A stretch of DNA of 64,000 nucleotides from Chloroflexota bacterium. Its GTDB lineage: Bacteria; Chloroflexota; Dehalococcoidia; Dehalococcoidales; JACQON01. Of the stretch, positions 17,378 through 26,519 are shown in pieces. The notes beneath the pieces were generated by a model. The model was not told the origin of the DNA. It saw nothing but the letters and a program-made list of their open reading frames with translations, and made no database searches. The DNA lies in the NCBI GenBank assembly GCA_016202545.1, contig JACQON010000028.1, forward strand, positions 62,001-126,000, given 5' to 3'. Position 1 is the first letter of the stretch. Each line of letters opens with the position of its first letter. The translations under genes and the position numbers were made by a program.

Positions 17378-19291
17378 ATGAAACAGAGTCATATGCGCAA
17401 CAGTCTGATATTCATTGCCATACTTATCGGGGCCATGGCCCTTTTTGCTTTTCTTTTGCCGGCGGCCAACAAACCGCTCGAAATTCCCTTGAGCGAAGCC
17501 GTGGCCATGTCCCAGGACAAGGAAGTCAAGGCAATTGAAGTGAAGGGTGATACTCTGACCATCACCAGGATTGATGGCACCAAGCTAAAGACCTTTAAGG
17601 AGAGTTCCGCCACTATATATGACATCCGTGGCCTCGACCTTGAGGGAGTGGTGATTGACATAACGGACTCCTCCGGTTTCAACTGGGGTGGGCTACTGCT
17701 CAACTTTCTGCCTCTACTCTTATTTGGCGGCTTGCTTTTTTTCCTGTTCAGCCGTGCCCGTGGCGTCAATAACCAGGCCATGAGCTTCGGGCGCAGCCGG
17801 GCCCGGATATCGTCCGCGGATAAGCCTACGGTGACCTTTGATGATGTCGCCGGGGTTGAGGAGGCCAAACAGGAGCTGCATGAGGTGGTGGAATTCCTTA
17901 AGTCGCGCGAGAAGTTCCAGACCCTGGGCGCGCGCGTTCCCAAAGGCGTCTTGCTGGTGGGCCCGCCGGGCACAGGCAAGACATTGCTGGCGCGGGCGGT
18001 GGCCGGTGAGGCCGGGGTACCCTTCTTTTCCATAAGCGGTAGCGAGTTTGTCGAGATGTTCGTCGGCGTTGGCGCTTCCAGAGTGCGCGACCTGTTTGAC
18101 CAGGCCAAGCGCAGCGCCCCCTGTATCGTCTTTATTGATGAGATTGACGCCGTCGGTCGCCATCGTGGCTCCGGACTCGGCGGCAGCCATGATGAAAGAG
18201 AGCAGACATTGAACCAGATTCTGGTGGAGATGGACGGCTTTGATACCAACACCAGCGTAATCGTCCTGGCGGCGACTAACCGTCCCGATATACTGGACCC
18301 GGCCCTGCTCCGCCCCGGTCGCTTTGACCGGCGTGTTGTCCTGGACAGGCCGGATGTCACTGGCCGGATTGCTATTCTCAAAGTCCATATCAAAGGCAAG
18401 CCTCTGGACCCCTCGGTCGACCTGGAAGTGCTGGCCAAGCAGACCGCCGGCTTCAGCGGCGCTGACCTGGCCAACCTGGTCAATGAGTCCGCTATCCTGG
18501 CTGCCAGGCGGGGCAAGAAGGTCATCGGCATGGAGGAGATGGAGGAGTCCATCGACCGGGTGATTGCCGGCCCGGAGAGGAAGAGCCGCCGCATCAGCGT
18601 CAGGGAGAAGGAGATTACTGCCTACCATGAGGCGGGACATGCCCTGACGGCCAAGAAATTGCCCAATGCTGACCCTCCGCGTAAGATTACCATAATCCCC
18701 CGCGGCATGGCGCTGGGCTATACCAAGCCCCTTATCGATGACAAGTACATAAAGACGCGCTCTCATTATAACGACGAGCTGGCGATGTTGCTCGGTGGCC
18801 GGGCTGCTGAGGAAATCATCTTTCATGAGATATCAACCGGCGCCCACAGCGATATTAAGGAAGCCACCGCTCTTGCCCGCAGGATGGTGACCGAGTTTGG
18901 TATGAGCGATAAGCTGGGCCCCCGTACTTTCGGGGATAAGCAGGAGATGATATTCCTCGGTCGTGAGATTTCCGAGCAAAAGGACTACGGCGAAAAGATA
19001 GCTGACCTGATTGATGAAGAAATCGACCAGCTTATTGAGAATGCCTATGAAGTTGCCAGGAAGGTACTGACCGAAAACAAGGCAAAACTGGTGCAGATTG
19101 GGGAAGCGCTTATCGCCAGGGAGACCCTGGAGGGTGACGCGCTTGAGGCAATCTTTGCCGAACCGGCACCTTCGCCGGAAACCGCACCGGCAGCGCCCGC
19201 CGCCGTATCAGCGGCGAAACCGGACAAGGCTGCGGCTAAGGCCAAGACCAAGGTCAGGACCGAGCTCAATCAAGCCCCGGCTGCGCCGTAA
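17378..19291 (+). CDS. ftsH: ATP-dependent zinc metalloprotease FtsH
   Basis: 637 residues. Two membrane segments (about 8-27 and 104-124) flank a short extracytoplasmic domain. The AAA module has Walker A GPPGTGKT (195-202), Walker B VFIDEID (251-257) and the second region of homology RPGRFDRR. The peptidase domain has the zinc motif HEAGH (417-421). An Ala/Pro/Lys-rich tail of about 40 residues ends the protein. FtsH degrades misfolded membrane proteins and specific regulators at the inner membrane. A second in-frame ATG at 17393 is possible. Monocistronic with its own promoter. Confidence 0.96.
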   Translation: MKQSHMRNSLIFIAILIGAMALFAFLLPAANKPLEIPLSEAVAMSQDKEVKAIEVKGDTLTITRIDGTKLKTFKESSATIYDIRGLDLEGVVIDITDSSGFNWGGLLLNFLPLLLFGGLLFFLFSRARGVNNQAMSFGRSRARISSADKPTVTFDDVAGVEEAKQELHEVVEFLKSREKFQTLGARVPKGVLLVGPPGTGKTLLARAVAGEAGVPFFSISGSEFVEMFVGVGASRVRDLFDQAKRSAPCIVFIDEIDAVGRHRGSGLGGSHDEREQTLNQILVEMDGFDTNTSVIVLAATNRPDILDPALLRPGRFDRRVVLDRPDVTGRIAILKVHIKGKPLDPSVDLEVLAKQTAGFSGADLANLVNESAILAARRGKKVIGMEEMEESIDRVIAGPERKSRRISVREKEITAYHEAGHALTAKKLPNADPPRKITIIPRGMALGYTKPLIDDKYIKTRSHYNDELAMLLGGRAAEEIIFHEISTGAHSDIKEATALARRMVTEFGMSDKLGPRTFGDKQEMIFLGREISEQKDYGEKIADLIDEEIDQLIENAYEVARKVLTENKAKLVQIGEALIARETLEGDALEAIFAEPAPSPETAPAAPAAVSAAKPDKAAAKAKTKVRTELNQAPAAP

Positions 19292-19347
19292 TTCTGTCAA
19301 CGTAGCCGGTCACATCCGGCGACCCCCGACCGATACCACGATTAAGG

Positions 19348-19377
19348 TTGCGCAAAGCTATTCTCTTTGGGTATTAT
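19348..19377 (+). promoter_or_regulatory. Candidate promoter for the CoA-transferase gene
   Basis: TTGCGC and TATTAT with an 18-base spacer, about 100 bases upstream of the start. The -10 is good, the -35 weak. The 183-base gap contains no gene. Confidence 0.35.
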
Positions 19378-19475
19378 TGTTGCACAAGGTGTGCGGATAA
19401 ACAACCGGATTCCGTGTGCACCGCGGGTGAAACGGTATACCTTCGCCTGGCGACAGGTCTGAAGAAGGAGACGCC

Positions 19476-20693
19476 ATGGACGGGCCTCTATCGGGAACCA
19501 GGGTGCTGGCTATATCGCAGTTCATCGCCGGGCCCTTCGGCTCCATGCTCCTGGGGGACATGGGGGCCGAGGTCATCAAGGTTGAGCCGCCGGAGCCGGT
19601 GGCCAACCGGGCCCTTTTCGGTCCCGGCTGCAATGGCGAGAGCTTTTATCATCTGGCCTTTAACCGCAGCAAGAAGAGCATAACCCTCAACCTGTGGACA
19701 GAAGCCGGCCGCCAGGCTTTCTGTGAACTGGTTAGCGTCTCGGACGTGGTCTGGAGCAATCTCCGTCCTCAAGCCATAAAAAATATCGGGGCTGACTACG
19801 CTACGGTGAGCAGGATAAACCCCAGGATTATCGGTTGCTACGTTACCGGCTACGGGCTTTCCGGGCCGTATCGGGACCGTCCCTCCTTTGACATCTGCGG
19901 GCTTGCCATGAGCGGCGTCATGAGCGTCACCGGAGTTCCTGGCGGGCCGCCGCTCAAGCCGGGCGCTCCCATTGGCGACATCATGGCTGGCACGCTGAGT
20001 GCCATGGGGGTCTGCGCCGCCCTTCATCAGCGTGAGCGGACTGGCCAGGGGCAGCTTGTAGACACATCCCTCCTTGATAGCTGTATGGCCACCCTGGTCT
20101 ATGAATTCGCCTACTATTTCTGCTGTGGAATCGTCCCCGGTCCTCTGGGTTCCGGCCATCTTGCCCTGGTCCCCTATAATGCCTACCATACCAAGGAGGG
20201 GTGGATGGTTGTCGGCCCGTCCTGGCCCAGGCTGGCCCGGGTGCTGGGGCTTGACTGGATGATTGACGACTCCAGGTTTTCCACCCCGCAGGCAAGGCTT
20301 CAAAACCGGGAGGAACTTGACCGGATTATCCAGGAAAAGCTGATGGAGGCCACGGCACAGGACTGGTTGGGGCTGATGTATATTGAAGATGTAGCCGCTG
20401 CCCCGGTAAACACTCTGGACAAGACGGCTGCTGACCCCCAGGTGAAGCACCGCAACATGGTGCTGGAGCTTGACCATCCCCTGGGTGGAAAGGTAAAGCT
20501 GGTGGGGAACCCGGTAAAGATGCCGGGCAGCATTGATGATTCCAGCTACTCTCCGCCGCCTACCCTCGGTCAGCACAACGATGAGGTACTGGGTGGCGTT
20601 CTTGGCTATTCCAGGGAGAAAATTGACCGCGTCCTTGAAGAGGGCAAGGCCCATATAGACGAGCTGAGAGAGCACCTGTACAAGCGGCTCTAG
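19476..20693 (+). CDS. Family III CoA-transferase (CaiB/BaiF type)
   Basis: 405 residues, the family length. The N-terminus shows the typical GTRVLAISQFIAGPFGSMLL followed by GAEVIKVEPP, and the putative catalytic Asp is in GAPIGDIMAG (Asp168). The family moves CoA between carboxylic acids without free intermediates, for example formyl-CoA/oxalate, carnitine and succinyl-CoA/aromatic systems. The substrate cannot be deduced. AAGGAG precedes the ATG. It is convergent with the Fe-S protein pair, so a functional link is not implied. Confidence 0.88.
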   Translation: MDGPLSGTRVLAISQFIAGPFGSMLLGDMGAEVIKVEPPEPVANRALFGPGCNGESFYHLAFNRSKKSITLNLWTEAGRQAFCELVSVSDVVWSNLRPQAIKNIGADYATVSRINPRIIGCYVTGYGLSGPYRDRPSFDICGLAMSGVMSVTGVPGGPPLKPGAPIGDIMAGTLSAMGVCAALHQRERTGQGQLVDTSLLDSCMATLVYEFAYYFCCGIVPGPLGSGHLALVPYNAYHTKEGWMVVGPSWPRLARVLGLDWMIDDSRFSTPQARLQNREELDRIIQEKLMEATAQDWLGLMYIEDVAAAPVNTLDKTAADPQVKHRNMVLELDHPLGGKVKLVGNPVKMPGSIDDSSYSPPPTLGQHNDEVLGGVLGYSREKIDRVLEEGKAHIDELREHLYKRL

Positions 20694-20722
20694 TTCGGGG
20701 TTTGTGTCCCGGAATCTTGTCT

Positions 20723-21592
20723 TTAATGGCTGTCTTCTGCCGTCGTTGAGGTTGGTTCTATGGCTTTCAGGGTGCGTGCTTGCATGCAGACGGGGCAATT
20801 GATAAGGCACCAGCCGCACTGGCCGAAGACGGCTCCCGAGGTAATCGCTGCCATGTTCAGCCGGGAAGAGCTCCCCAGGAATATGTTTTTTCTCACCCCG
20901 GGGTCAGGTTCGTTGGCTGCTTCCAGCAGCGTTCGCAGCCACGAGCTGGCGGACTCGGTCTGCGCCCTGGTAGTGCATATCCTGCGGTCATACCTCATCC
21001 ATTTTATCCTCTCACCTTCTATTTCCCCGGAGAGGCATTCCGGGCAGATGTCAAGGCAGGGAGTGGTGCGGTGCTTTTCCCATAGCTTGACGCAGGACGG
21101 GTGGGGGCAGACCGGCTCCGTCATGGGGCCATCTGCCTTGAGCGGCATGGTGGTGATGCAGATGGAAAAGCTTGGCATGCCGAGCTTTGGGTTGAGCACC
21201 ATGGCAGCCGCCAGTGAGCGGGTGCCCAGGCCGGCCATCTCGGCGCACAGCTTGTGGCTCAGGCAGGGGTTAAAGCCCAGCGATGGCGGTGTCTCCGCCA
21301 GGGAATAATAGCCGTAGCGGGACTCGATCAACCGGGATACGGCTGCGGCGGCGCTGAGCCGGATGCGAGGAAAATCTCTGTTATAGTAGTGGGTGCGGTG
21401 GTCTGGGCTGTGCCAGGCTCCCTGAAAGGCAGAATACCCGGCCAGGACGACCACGCTTTTGGCCCCGATAAGGATGTCATCGGGACGGTGACCCGGTGGG
21501 GCATAGTGGTTTATGTCCGCCACCGAGGCGATGCCGGCGGCGTCAGCCCCTTTCTGCAGGGCAAACTGCTTTATTTCCTCCTCTGCGTTCAT
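20723..21592 (-). CDS. Epoxyqueuosine reductase/reductive-dehalogenase-like Fe-S protein, paralogue 1
   Basis: 289 residues. The N-terminus (QFALQKGADAAGIASVADI, then DDILIGAKSVVVLA) resembles the N-terminal region of QueG and reductive dehalogenase families. Two cysteine clusters replace canonical ferredoxin motifs: a spread set in VCPHPSCVKLWEK...CLDICPEC (about 160-185) and C-x2-C-x3-C-x2-C in CGWCLINCPVC near the C-terminus. No twin-arginine signal is present, so it is cytoplasmic. It is 50-60% alike by eye to the gene at 21863-22750 and probably arose by duplication. The corrinoid dependence and substrate are unknown. Confidence 0.7.
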   Translation of the reverse strand: MNAEEEIKQFALQKGADAAGIASVADINHYAPPGHRPDDILIGAKSVVVLAGYSAFQGAWHSPDHRTHYYNRDFPRIRLSAAAAVSRLIESRYGYYSLAETPPSLGFNPCLSHKLCAEMAGLGTRSLAAAMVLNPKLGMPSFSICITTMPLKADGPMTEPVCPHPSCVKLWEKHRTTPCLDICPECLSGEIEGERIKWMRYDRRICTTRAQTESASSWLRTLLEAANEPDPGVRKNIFLGSSSRLNMAAITSGAVFGQCGWCLINCPVCMQARTLKAIEPTSTTAEDSH

Positions 21593-21597
21593 AATGT

Positions 21598-21876
21598 TCA
21601 GCCTTTCTTGAAGTGCTTGCGGGCCTTCTCCCGCTTCCAGTTATCAGACTCCAGCCAGGCATCGGCGGGCAGGAGGTCAATCTCGGCTATACACCGGATT
21701 TCAGTAACGTCCTCTACATCCAGACCAAGCCGGTCGGCTATCTCCTGGTCGGAGAGGCTGCTGGTTTCCCTTACTGCCGTGGTGCCCTCGTAGCACTGGA
21801 TGGCCAGCCCCATCTCCAGGATTTGGCGCGCGTATTTGTTGTACAGTTCGGGCGAAACGTATTTAGCCATTGGCAT
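21598..21876 (-). CDS. Small helix-turn-helix-like protein between the Fe-S paralogues
   Basis: 92 residues, not recognised. The middle contains a helix-turn-helix-like stretch (SDQEIADRLGLDVEDVTEI), as in sigma-like or regulatory domains, and the C-terminus is basic (REKARKHFKK). The N-terminus overlaps the end of paralogue 2 by about 14 bases, and the stop lies five bases before paralogue 1, so all three are translated from one transcript. It may be a regulator or a subunit of the Fe-S proteins. Confidence 0.65.
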   Translation of the reverse strand: MPMAKYVSPELYNKYARQILEMGLAIQCYEGTTAVRETSSLSDQEIADRLGLDVEDVTEIRCIAEIDLLPADAWLESDNWKREKARKHFKKG

Positions 21877-22750
21877 CCACCTCCTTGGGCGCGTCTACCG
21901 TAGCCTGGACCGTATTTTTCACTCTGATGGTGCGGGCCTCGATGCATACGGGGCAATTTCTGGTGCATTCAAAGCATTGGGCATAGTAAGTGCTGGCGGC
22001 GACCATCTCAAACACGCGCTGGGTGAAGCTTCCCAGGAGGATGCTCCGCCTCATGCCGGCATCGGGTTCGTTAGCCGCCTCCCGCAATGCCCTCAGCAGT
22101 GCGGACGGACCTTCGGTCATCGCCCGGGTGGCGCATATCCTGCGGTCATACCGCATCCATTTTATCCGTCCCTCTGCTATCTCTCCGGAAAGGCACTGAT
22201 GGCAGGCATCCAGGCAAGGAGTGGTGTGGCGCTTTTCCCACAGCTTGACGCAGGACGGGTGGGGACAGACCGGCTCCGTCATCGGGCCATCGGCTTTGAG
22301 CGGCATGGTGGTGATGCAGGCGCCGATGCTGAGCATGCCCACTTTGGGATTGAGGATGATGCCGGCGGCCATGGACCGGGTGCCCAGGCCGGCCATCTCG
22401 GCGCACAGCTTCAGGCTCAGGCTGGGGTTCAGGCCGATGTCCGGTATCTGGTAGACTGAATAGTAGCCGTACTCGGACTCGATGAACTGGGCGACGGCGG
22501 TGGCAATGCCGGGAAGGATGCCCCAGACGTTATTGTAGTACGGGGTGCGGTAATCGGAGCTATACCAGGCACCCTTGACCAGGCGCGTCTTGGAGAAGGT
22601 AATCACGCTCTTGGCGCCGGTAAGGATGTCATCGGGACGGTGGCCCGGTGGAGCATACCGGTTTATGTCCGCTACCGAGGCAATGCCAACCAGGTCAGCT
22701 CCTTGCTGCACGGCAAACTGCTTGACCTCTTCCTCCAGTGTCATCTTCAA
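21863..22750 (-). CDS. Epoxyqueuosine reductase/reductive-dehalogenase-like Fe-S protein, paralogue 2
   Basis: 295 residues and first in the three-gene unit. Shares with paralogue 1 the N-terminal QFAVQQGADLVGIASVADI region, LCAEMAGLGTRS, the ITTMPLKADGPMTEPVCPHPSC stretch in two pieces, KWMRYDRRIC, and a final CFECTRNCPVC cluster. The conserved cysteines suggest one or two [4Fe-4S] centres. Start is an ATG three codons into MKMTLEEE or the first; spacing is normal. Shared TEPVCPHPSCVKLWEK makes a common function likely. It is divergent neither from nor into a clear substrate gene; the polyprenyl synthase gene lies just upstream. Confidence 0.7.
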   Translation of the reverse strand: MKMTLEEEVKQFAVQQGADLVGIASVADINRYAPPGHRPDDILTGAKSVITFSKTRLVKGAWYSSDYRTPYYNNVWGILPGIATAVAQFIESEYGYYSVYQIPDIGLNPSLSLKLCAEMAGLGTRSMAAGIILNPKVGMLSIGACITTMPLKADGPMTEPVCPHPSCVKLWEKRHTTPCLDACHQCLSGEIAEGRIKWMRYDRRICATRAMTEGPSALLRALREAANEPDAGMRRSILLGSFTQRVFEMVAASTYYAQCFECTRNCPVCIEARTIRVKNTVQATVDAPKEVDANG

Positions 22751-22768
22751 CCCCCTCTGGCAATTATA

Positions 22769-23737
22769 TCACGTTTTCCGGCTGATGACGAAATCAACCA
22801 GATGTTCCAGCGCCCGCCGGATATCGTTGTCCGGCAGCAGGCGCAAGCTCTCACAGGCTTTGCCGCCGTATTGTGAGGCGGCCTGGTAGCATTCCTCAAT
22901 TATCGATGAACTCTGAATCATGTCTATCGCCAGCTTTATGTCCCTTTGCCTATCCTCGTTGCAGAATATGTGCTTTACCGGGTTGTCCTGCGGGTGGCGT
23001 TCCACGAGTATTATCGCCGGCAGGGTGAGGGTGCCCTGGGCCAGGTCTGAGCCGATTGGCTTGCCCATTTCCCTTTCCGTCCCGATGAAATCCAGGATGT
23101 CGTCTACGATTTGAAAGGCGATGCCAAGATTATAGCCATATTCTCTCAAAACGTCAATCGCCTGCTCCGGAGCCTGGCTCAGGATTGCTCCGGTCTCGGT
23201 GGCCATGGTGAACAAAGAAGCTGTCTTACGGGAAATCCTCTTCATATAGTCGTCACGGGTCTGCTCCAGCTTGAAGGCGTCGAAGCTCTGCTTCATCTCT
23301 CCGCTGGAAATAGTGGCCAGCGTCTGGGTGAACAGCCTTACCGCGCGCACGTTCTCGGTAGCCGCGCTGAACTCCCCCGCCTTGGCGAACAGGTAGTCGC
23401 CGAGAAGGATGGCTTTGTCCGCTCCCCAGAGCTTGTTGACCGTCTGTCGCCAGCGGCGCACTTCGGATTTGTCAATGGCGTCATCGTGGACCAGGGTGGC
23501 GATGTGCAATAGCTCGCTGGCGGTAGCCATGTGGAGAAGCTTGGCCGGGTCATAGCTATAGAACTTGCCCGCCAGTAAGTTGAGCGCAGGCCGGATTACC
23601 TTACCGCCGGTCAAGACATGCCTCAGCATCTCATACAGGTTGGGAAAGCCACGCTCGCTCTCGATAATCAGCTTGAACTGCTTCTCGACCTCACGCAACT
23701 CTTGGTGGACCGGCTGATAAATTGCGGCTATGTCCAA
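22769..23737 (-). CDS. Polyprenyl diphosphate synthase
   Basis: 322 residues of the trans-isoprenyl diphosphate synthase family. The first aspartate-rich motif is LVHDDAIDKSEVRR and the second IVDDILDF, with GGK near residue 49 and the expected all-helical composition. Medium/long-chain synthases of this type make the side chain of menaquinone or other isoprenoids at the membrane face. Chain length cannot be judged reliably. It is followed by the Fe-S pair (19 bases) and preceded by metG on the same strand. Confidence 0.9.
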   Translation of the reverse strand: MDIAAIYQPVHQELREVEKQFKLIIESERGFPNLYEMLRHVLTGGKVIRPALNLLAGKFYSYDPAKLLHMATASELLHIATLVHDDAIDKSEVRRWRQTVNKLWGADKAILLGDYLFAKAGEFSAATENVRAVRLFTQTLATISSGEMKQSFDAFKLEQTRDDYMKRISRKTASLFTMATETGAILSQAPEQAIDVLREYGYNLGIAFQIVDDILDFIGTEREMGKPIGSDLAQGTLTLPAIILVERHPQDNPVKHIFCNEDRQRDIKLAIDMIQSSSIIEECYQAASQYGGKACESLRLLPDNDIRRALEHLVDFVISRKT

Positions 23738-23788
23738 AAATTTGCCTCCCTTCGGCTGGCACTAAGTCATAACGGGCATGACAGTATG

Positions 23789-25519
23789 CTAAGGGACCTG
23801 TCCCAGACGGCTGGTCTCTTCATCAATAATACTCTCATCCAGCTTGGGAAATAATGGCTCTGGTGGCATCATCTCCTGGCCCGGGGCTGGCCAGGTTATC
23901 TGCCAGCCGTAATCCTCCACCCTGCCGCTGAAGCCCAGGTACTGGTGCAGCTTTTGAGAGCTAAAGGGTAAAAATGGGTATAACATCGTTCTCAGACAGG
24001 AAATTACATAAAGAGCTACATACAGTGAGTCAACGGCATCCTGTCTGTCCTCTTTAATCACCTTCCAGGGCGACTTTTTATCGAGATATTGGTTGGTCTC
24101 TTGGGCTAAATGCATAGCCCACATTACTGCCTGTTTGAACTGGCACTTTGAAAGATTATCATCAACGTTTTGAAAAAAGCTTTTGGCATCTTCTATCATG
24201 TTTAAACTAGGTTCATCTAAGTCTACGTAGTCTGCACTCATATCTGTGCTGAGGTCGTCCAGATATCTATGTATGATTTCATATTTACTGTGCTTTGGCA
24301 CACATCCATCGAAGTTACGGTAAACGAAGGTGAGCACCCGGTGGACAAGGTTACCATAAGTAGCCACTAGCTCATTGTTATTGCGGCGGACGAACTCGCG
24401 CCAGGAGAAGTCGGTATCCGCGGTCTCGGGCATGTTTATGGACAGCACATAGCGCAGCGGGTCAGGCTCGTAGCGGGACAGGTAATCAGGCAGCCAGACC
24501 GCCCAGTTGCGGCTGGTGGAAAGCTTCTTTCCCTCCAGGGTCAGAAACTCGTTGGCCGGCACATCGTAGGGGAGGTTCAGGCCGCCGTAGCCCATGAGCA
24601 TCGCCGGCCAGATGATAGTGTGGAAGGGAATGTTATCCTTGCCGATGAAGTAGTAGCTTTTCGTATCCCCCTGCCAGAAAGGGCGCCACCGGTCAGCGTC
24701 GCCGGTGGACTTGGCCCACTCCTTGGTGGCCGACAGGTAGCCAATCACCGCCTCGAACCAGACGTAGATACGCTTGGTCTGGTAGCCGTCAACCGGCACC
24801 GGTATGCCCCAGTCTATGTCACGGGTGATGGCCCTATCTTTCAGCCCCTCCTCAAGGTATTGCAGGGTGAAATTGAGGACGTTGGGCCGCCAGTGACTTT
24901 GCTGTCTCACCCACGATAGAAGACTGTCCCTGAAGGCGCTCAACTTGAAGAAGAAATGCTCCGAGTCCTTAAACTGGGGAGCGGTGCCGCACAGGTGGCA
25001 GCGAGGCTCAACCAGCTCGATGGGATTAAGGGGCTTGCCGCACTGGTCGCACTGGTCCCCCCTGGCTCCGGGGAACTTGCAGTGCGGGCAGGTGCCGTCA
25101 ACGTAGCGGTCGGGCAGAAAACGCTGACAGCGGGGGCAAAAAGGCTGTGACGTTACATCCCGGTAGATATAGCCCTTTTTGAGCAGGGTCAGGAAGATAT
25201 CATGTGTCACCTCAGCGTGGTTGGCTGTTTCGGTGCTGGTGTAAAGGTCAAAGGAGATGCCCAGCTTCTGCCATGATTCGAGGAACTCCTGGTGATACCG
25301 GCCGGCGATATCGGCAGGCTTCTTCCCTTCCTGCTCGGCCTTGATGGTTATCGGCGTGCCATGCTGGTCTGAGCCTGACACCATCAGGACTTCGTTTCCC
25401 TTGGCACGGTGGTAGCGGGCAAATATATCCGGCGGCAGATAAGCTCCGGCTATTTGCCCCAGGTGCAGCGAGCCGTTAGCGTAAGGCCAGGCGACACCGA
25501 TGAAGATTCTTTCCCCCAT
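23789..25519 (-). CDS. metG: Methionyl-tRNA synthetase
   Basis: 576 residues. Class I signature SLHLGQ (HIGH variant) lies near residue 18, zinc-knuckle cysteines around 130-175 (CPRCQ, CPHC, CDQCG, CHLCG), and a KMSKS variant KLSTS near 330. It lacks the C-terminal Trbp111-like tRNA-binding domain found in longer MetRS, consistent with the short form. It charges tRNA-Met in the cytoplasm. It follows rsmI by 12 bases on the same strand and is likely cotranscribed. Confidence 0.95.
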   Translation of the reverse strand: MGERIFIGVAWPYANGSLHLGQIAGAYLPPDIFARYHRAKGNEVLMVSGSDQHGTPITIKAEQEGKKPADIAGRYHQEFLESWQKLGISFDLYTSTETANHAEVTHDIFLTLLKKGYIYRDVTSQPFCPRCQRFLPDRYVDGTCPHCKFPGARGDQCDQCGKPLNPIELVEPRCHLCGTAPQFKDSEHFFFKLSAFRDSLLSWVRQQSHWRPNVLNFTLQYLEEGLKDRAITRDIDWGIPVPVDGYQTKRIYVWFEAVIGYLSATKEWAKSTGDADRWRPFWQGDTKSYYFIGKDNIPFHTIIWPAMLMGYGGLNLPYDVPANEFLTLEGKKLSTSRNWAVWLPDYLSRYEPDPLRYVLSINMPETADTDFSWREFVRRNNNELVATYGNLVHRVLTFVYRNFDGCVPKHSKYEIIHRYLDDLSTDMSADYVDLDEPSLNMIEDAKSFFQNVDDNLSKCQFKQAVMWAMHLAQETNQYLDKKSPWKVIKEDRQDAVDSLYVALYVISCLRTMLYPFLPFSSQKLHQYLGFSGRVEDYGWQITWPAPGQEMMPPEPLFPKLDESIIDEETSRLGQVP

Positions 25520-25531
25520 GATTTCCTTTCC

Positions 25532-26347
25532 TTAAGATAAGCTGAGCCAGGTGCGGTACAGCTCCCTCCGGGAGAGGCCGGTTTCCTTAGCTATCCTGGC
25601 CACCGCCTCCCTGGCGGCTGTCCCTGACAGGCGCATCTTCCGTAGCTGCTGCTCAACTTCTTCCGTCAGCCGTGGCTCGCTTTTCACCTTCTTGCCTTCG
25701 ATTACCAGGGTGAACTCTCCTCTGGGCTCGACGAAATGCGCTCCAGCCTGGCTTATTGGCCCCCTGAAGATTTCCTCATGGACTTTGGTAAGCTCACGGC
25801 AAACGGCCGCCTTTCTGTCTCCCAGAATAAGCAATATATCATCGAGCGTAGCTAGCAGGCGGTGCGGCGATTCCAGGATGACGATGGTGCCGTATTCGTC
25901 GACCACGGATTCCAGCAGCCGCCGGCGGTCGCCCAGCCGGTGAGGCGGGAAGCCGAGGTAGACAAACTTGTCGGTGGGCAGTCCGGAGACAGCCAGCGCG
26001 GTGACGATGGCCGACGGTCCGGGGACGGGCACCACCGGGATGCCTTGCTGGATGGCGGCCGAGATGAGCTCGTAGCCGGGGTCAGACATGCCCGGCGTCC
26101 CGGCTTCGGAGACAATGGCCACGTCCTCCTCCTTAAGCCGTCCCAGGAGATAGCCCAGTTTGGCCCATTTATTGTGCTCATGATAGCTCGTCATCGGCGT
26201 CTTGATGTCATAAGCATTGAGAAGCCGCCTGGTTTTGCGCGTGTCCTCGGCGGCGATGAGCTTTGCCTGGCGCAGGATGCGAATAGCTCGCAGGGAGATA
26301 TCCTCTAAGTTGCCGATGGGAGTAGCCACCACGTAAAGAACAGGCAT
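25532..26347 (-). CDS. rsmI: 16S rRNA 2'-O-ribose C1402 methyltransferase RsmI
   Basis: 271 residues starting MPVLYVVATPIGNLEDIS, the family N-terminus. Further hallmarks are AEDTRKTRRLL, SEAGTPGMSDPG and the VPGPSA strand of the tetrapyrrole-methylase fold. It methylates the ribose of C1402 in 16S rRNA. A longer frame with an ATG at 26377 exists, but its first codons overlap a perfect TATAAT on the minus strand (around 26366-26371), so the internal ATG is preferred and the promoter is probably that TATAAT. Confidence 0.92.
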   Translation of the reverse strand: MPVLYVVATPIGNLEDISLRAIRILRQAKLIAAEDTRKTRRLLNAYDIKTPMTSYHEHNKWAKLGYLLGRLKEEDVAIVSEAGTPGMSDPGYELISAAIQQGIPVVPVPGPSAIVTALAVSGLPTDKFVYLGFPPHRLGDRRRLLESVVDEYGTIVILESPHRLLATLDDILLILGDRKAAVCRELTKVHEEIFRGPISQAGAHFVEPRGEFTLVIEGKKVKSEPRLTEEVEQQLRKMRLSGTAAREAVARIAKETGLSRRELYRTWLSLS

Positions 26348-26390
26348 GCTTTTATCTTCTTTTAGATTATAGCTCACATTCTTATCGTCC

Positions 26391-26445
26391 GTCTACCTGA
26401 ACCTGCCAGGCTTTCTGGTAGACGAGATTGCTTCGGGCTTTCGCC
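26391..26445. repeat. Inverted repeat plus a fragment of repeat family A
   Basis: GTCTACC (26391-26397) pairs with GGTAGAC (26417-26423), with an inner CCTG/CAGG. Directly next to it, 26424-26445 is the reverse complement of the family A segment that reads GGGCGAAAGCCCGAAGCAAT. It lies between the divergent rsmI and guaB genes and looks like an old, decayed repeat insertion. Confidence 0.5.
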
Positions 26446-26465
26446 GTCGCATGACCGGTTCGTCC

Positions 26466-26495
26466 TTGACTTTAAGTTGCCATTTCTGGTATAGT
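26466..26495 (+). promoter_or_regulatory. Promoter for the GuaB-family gene
   Basis: TTGACT and TATAGT with an 18-base spacer, about 25 bases before the ATG. The intervening leader carries a strong AAAGGAGG. Confidence 0.7.
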
Positions 26496-26519
26496 GTGTG
26501 TTTAAAGGAGGACGGCCTT

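Noticed and set aside
26348-26377. The longer rsmI start at 26377
   Set aside because: The first codons coincide with a perfect TATAAT on the same strand, so they are probably promoter sequence.
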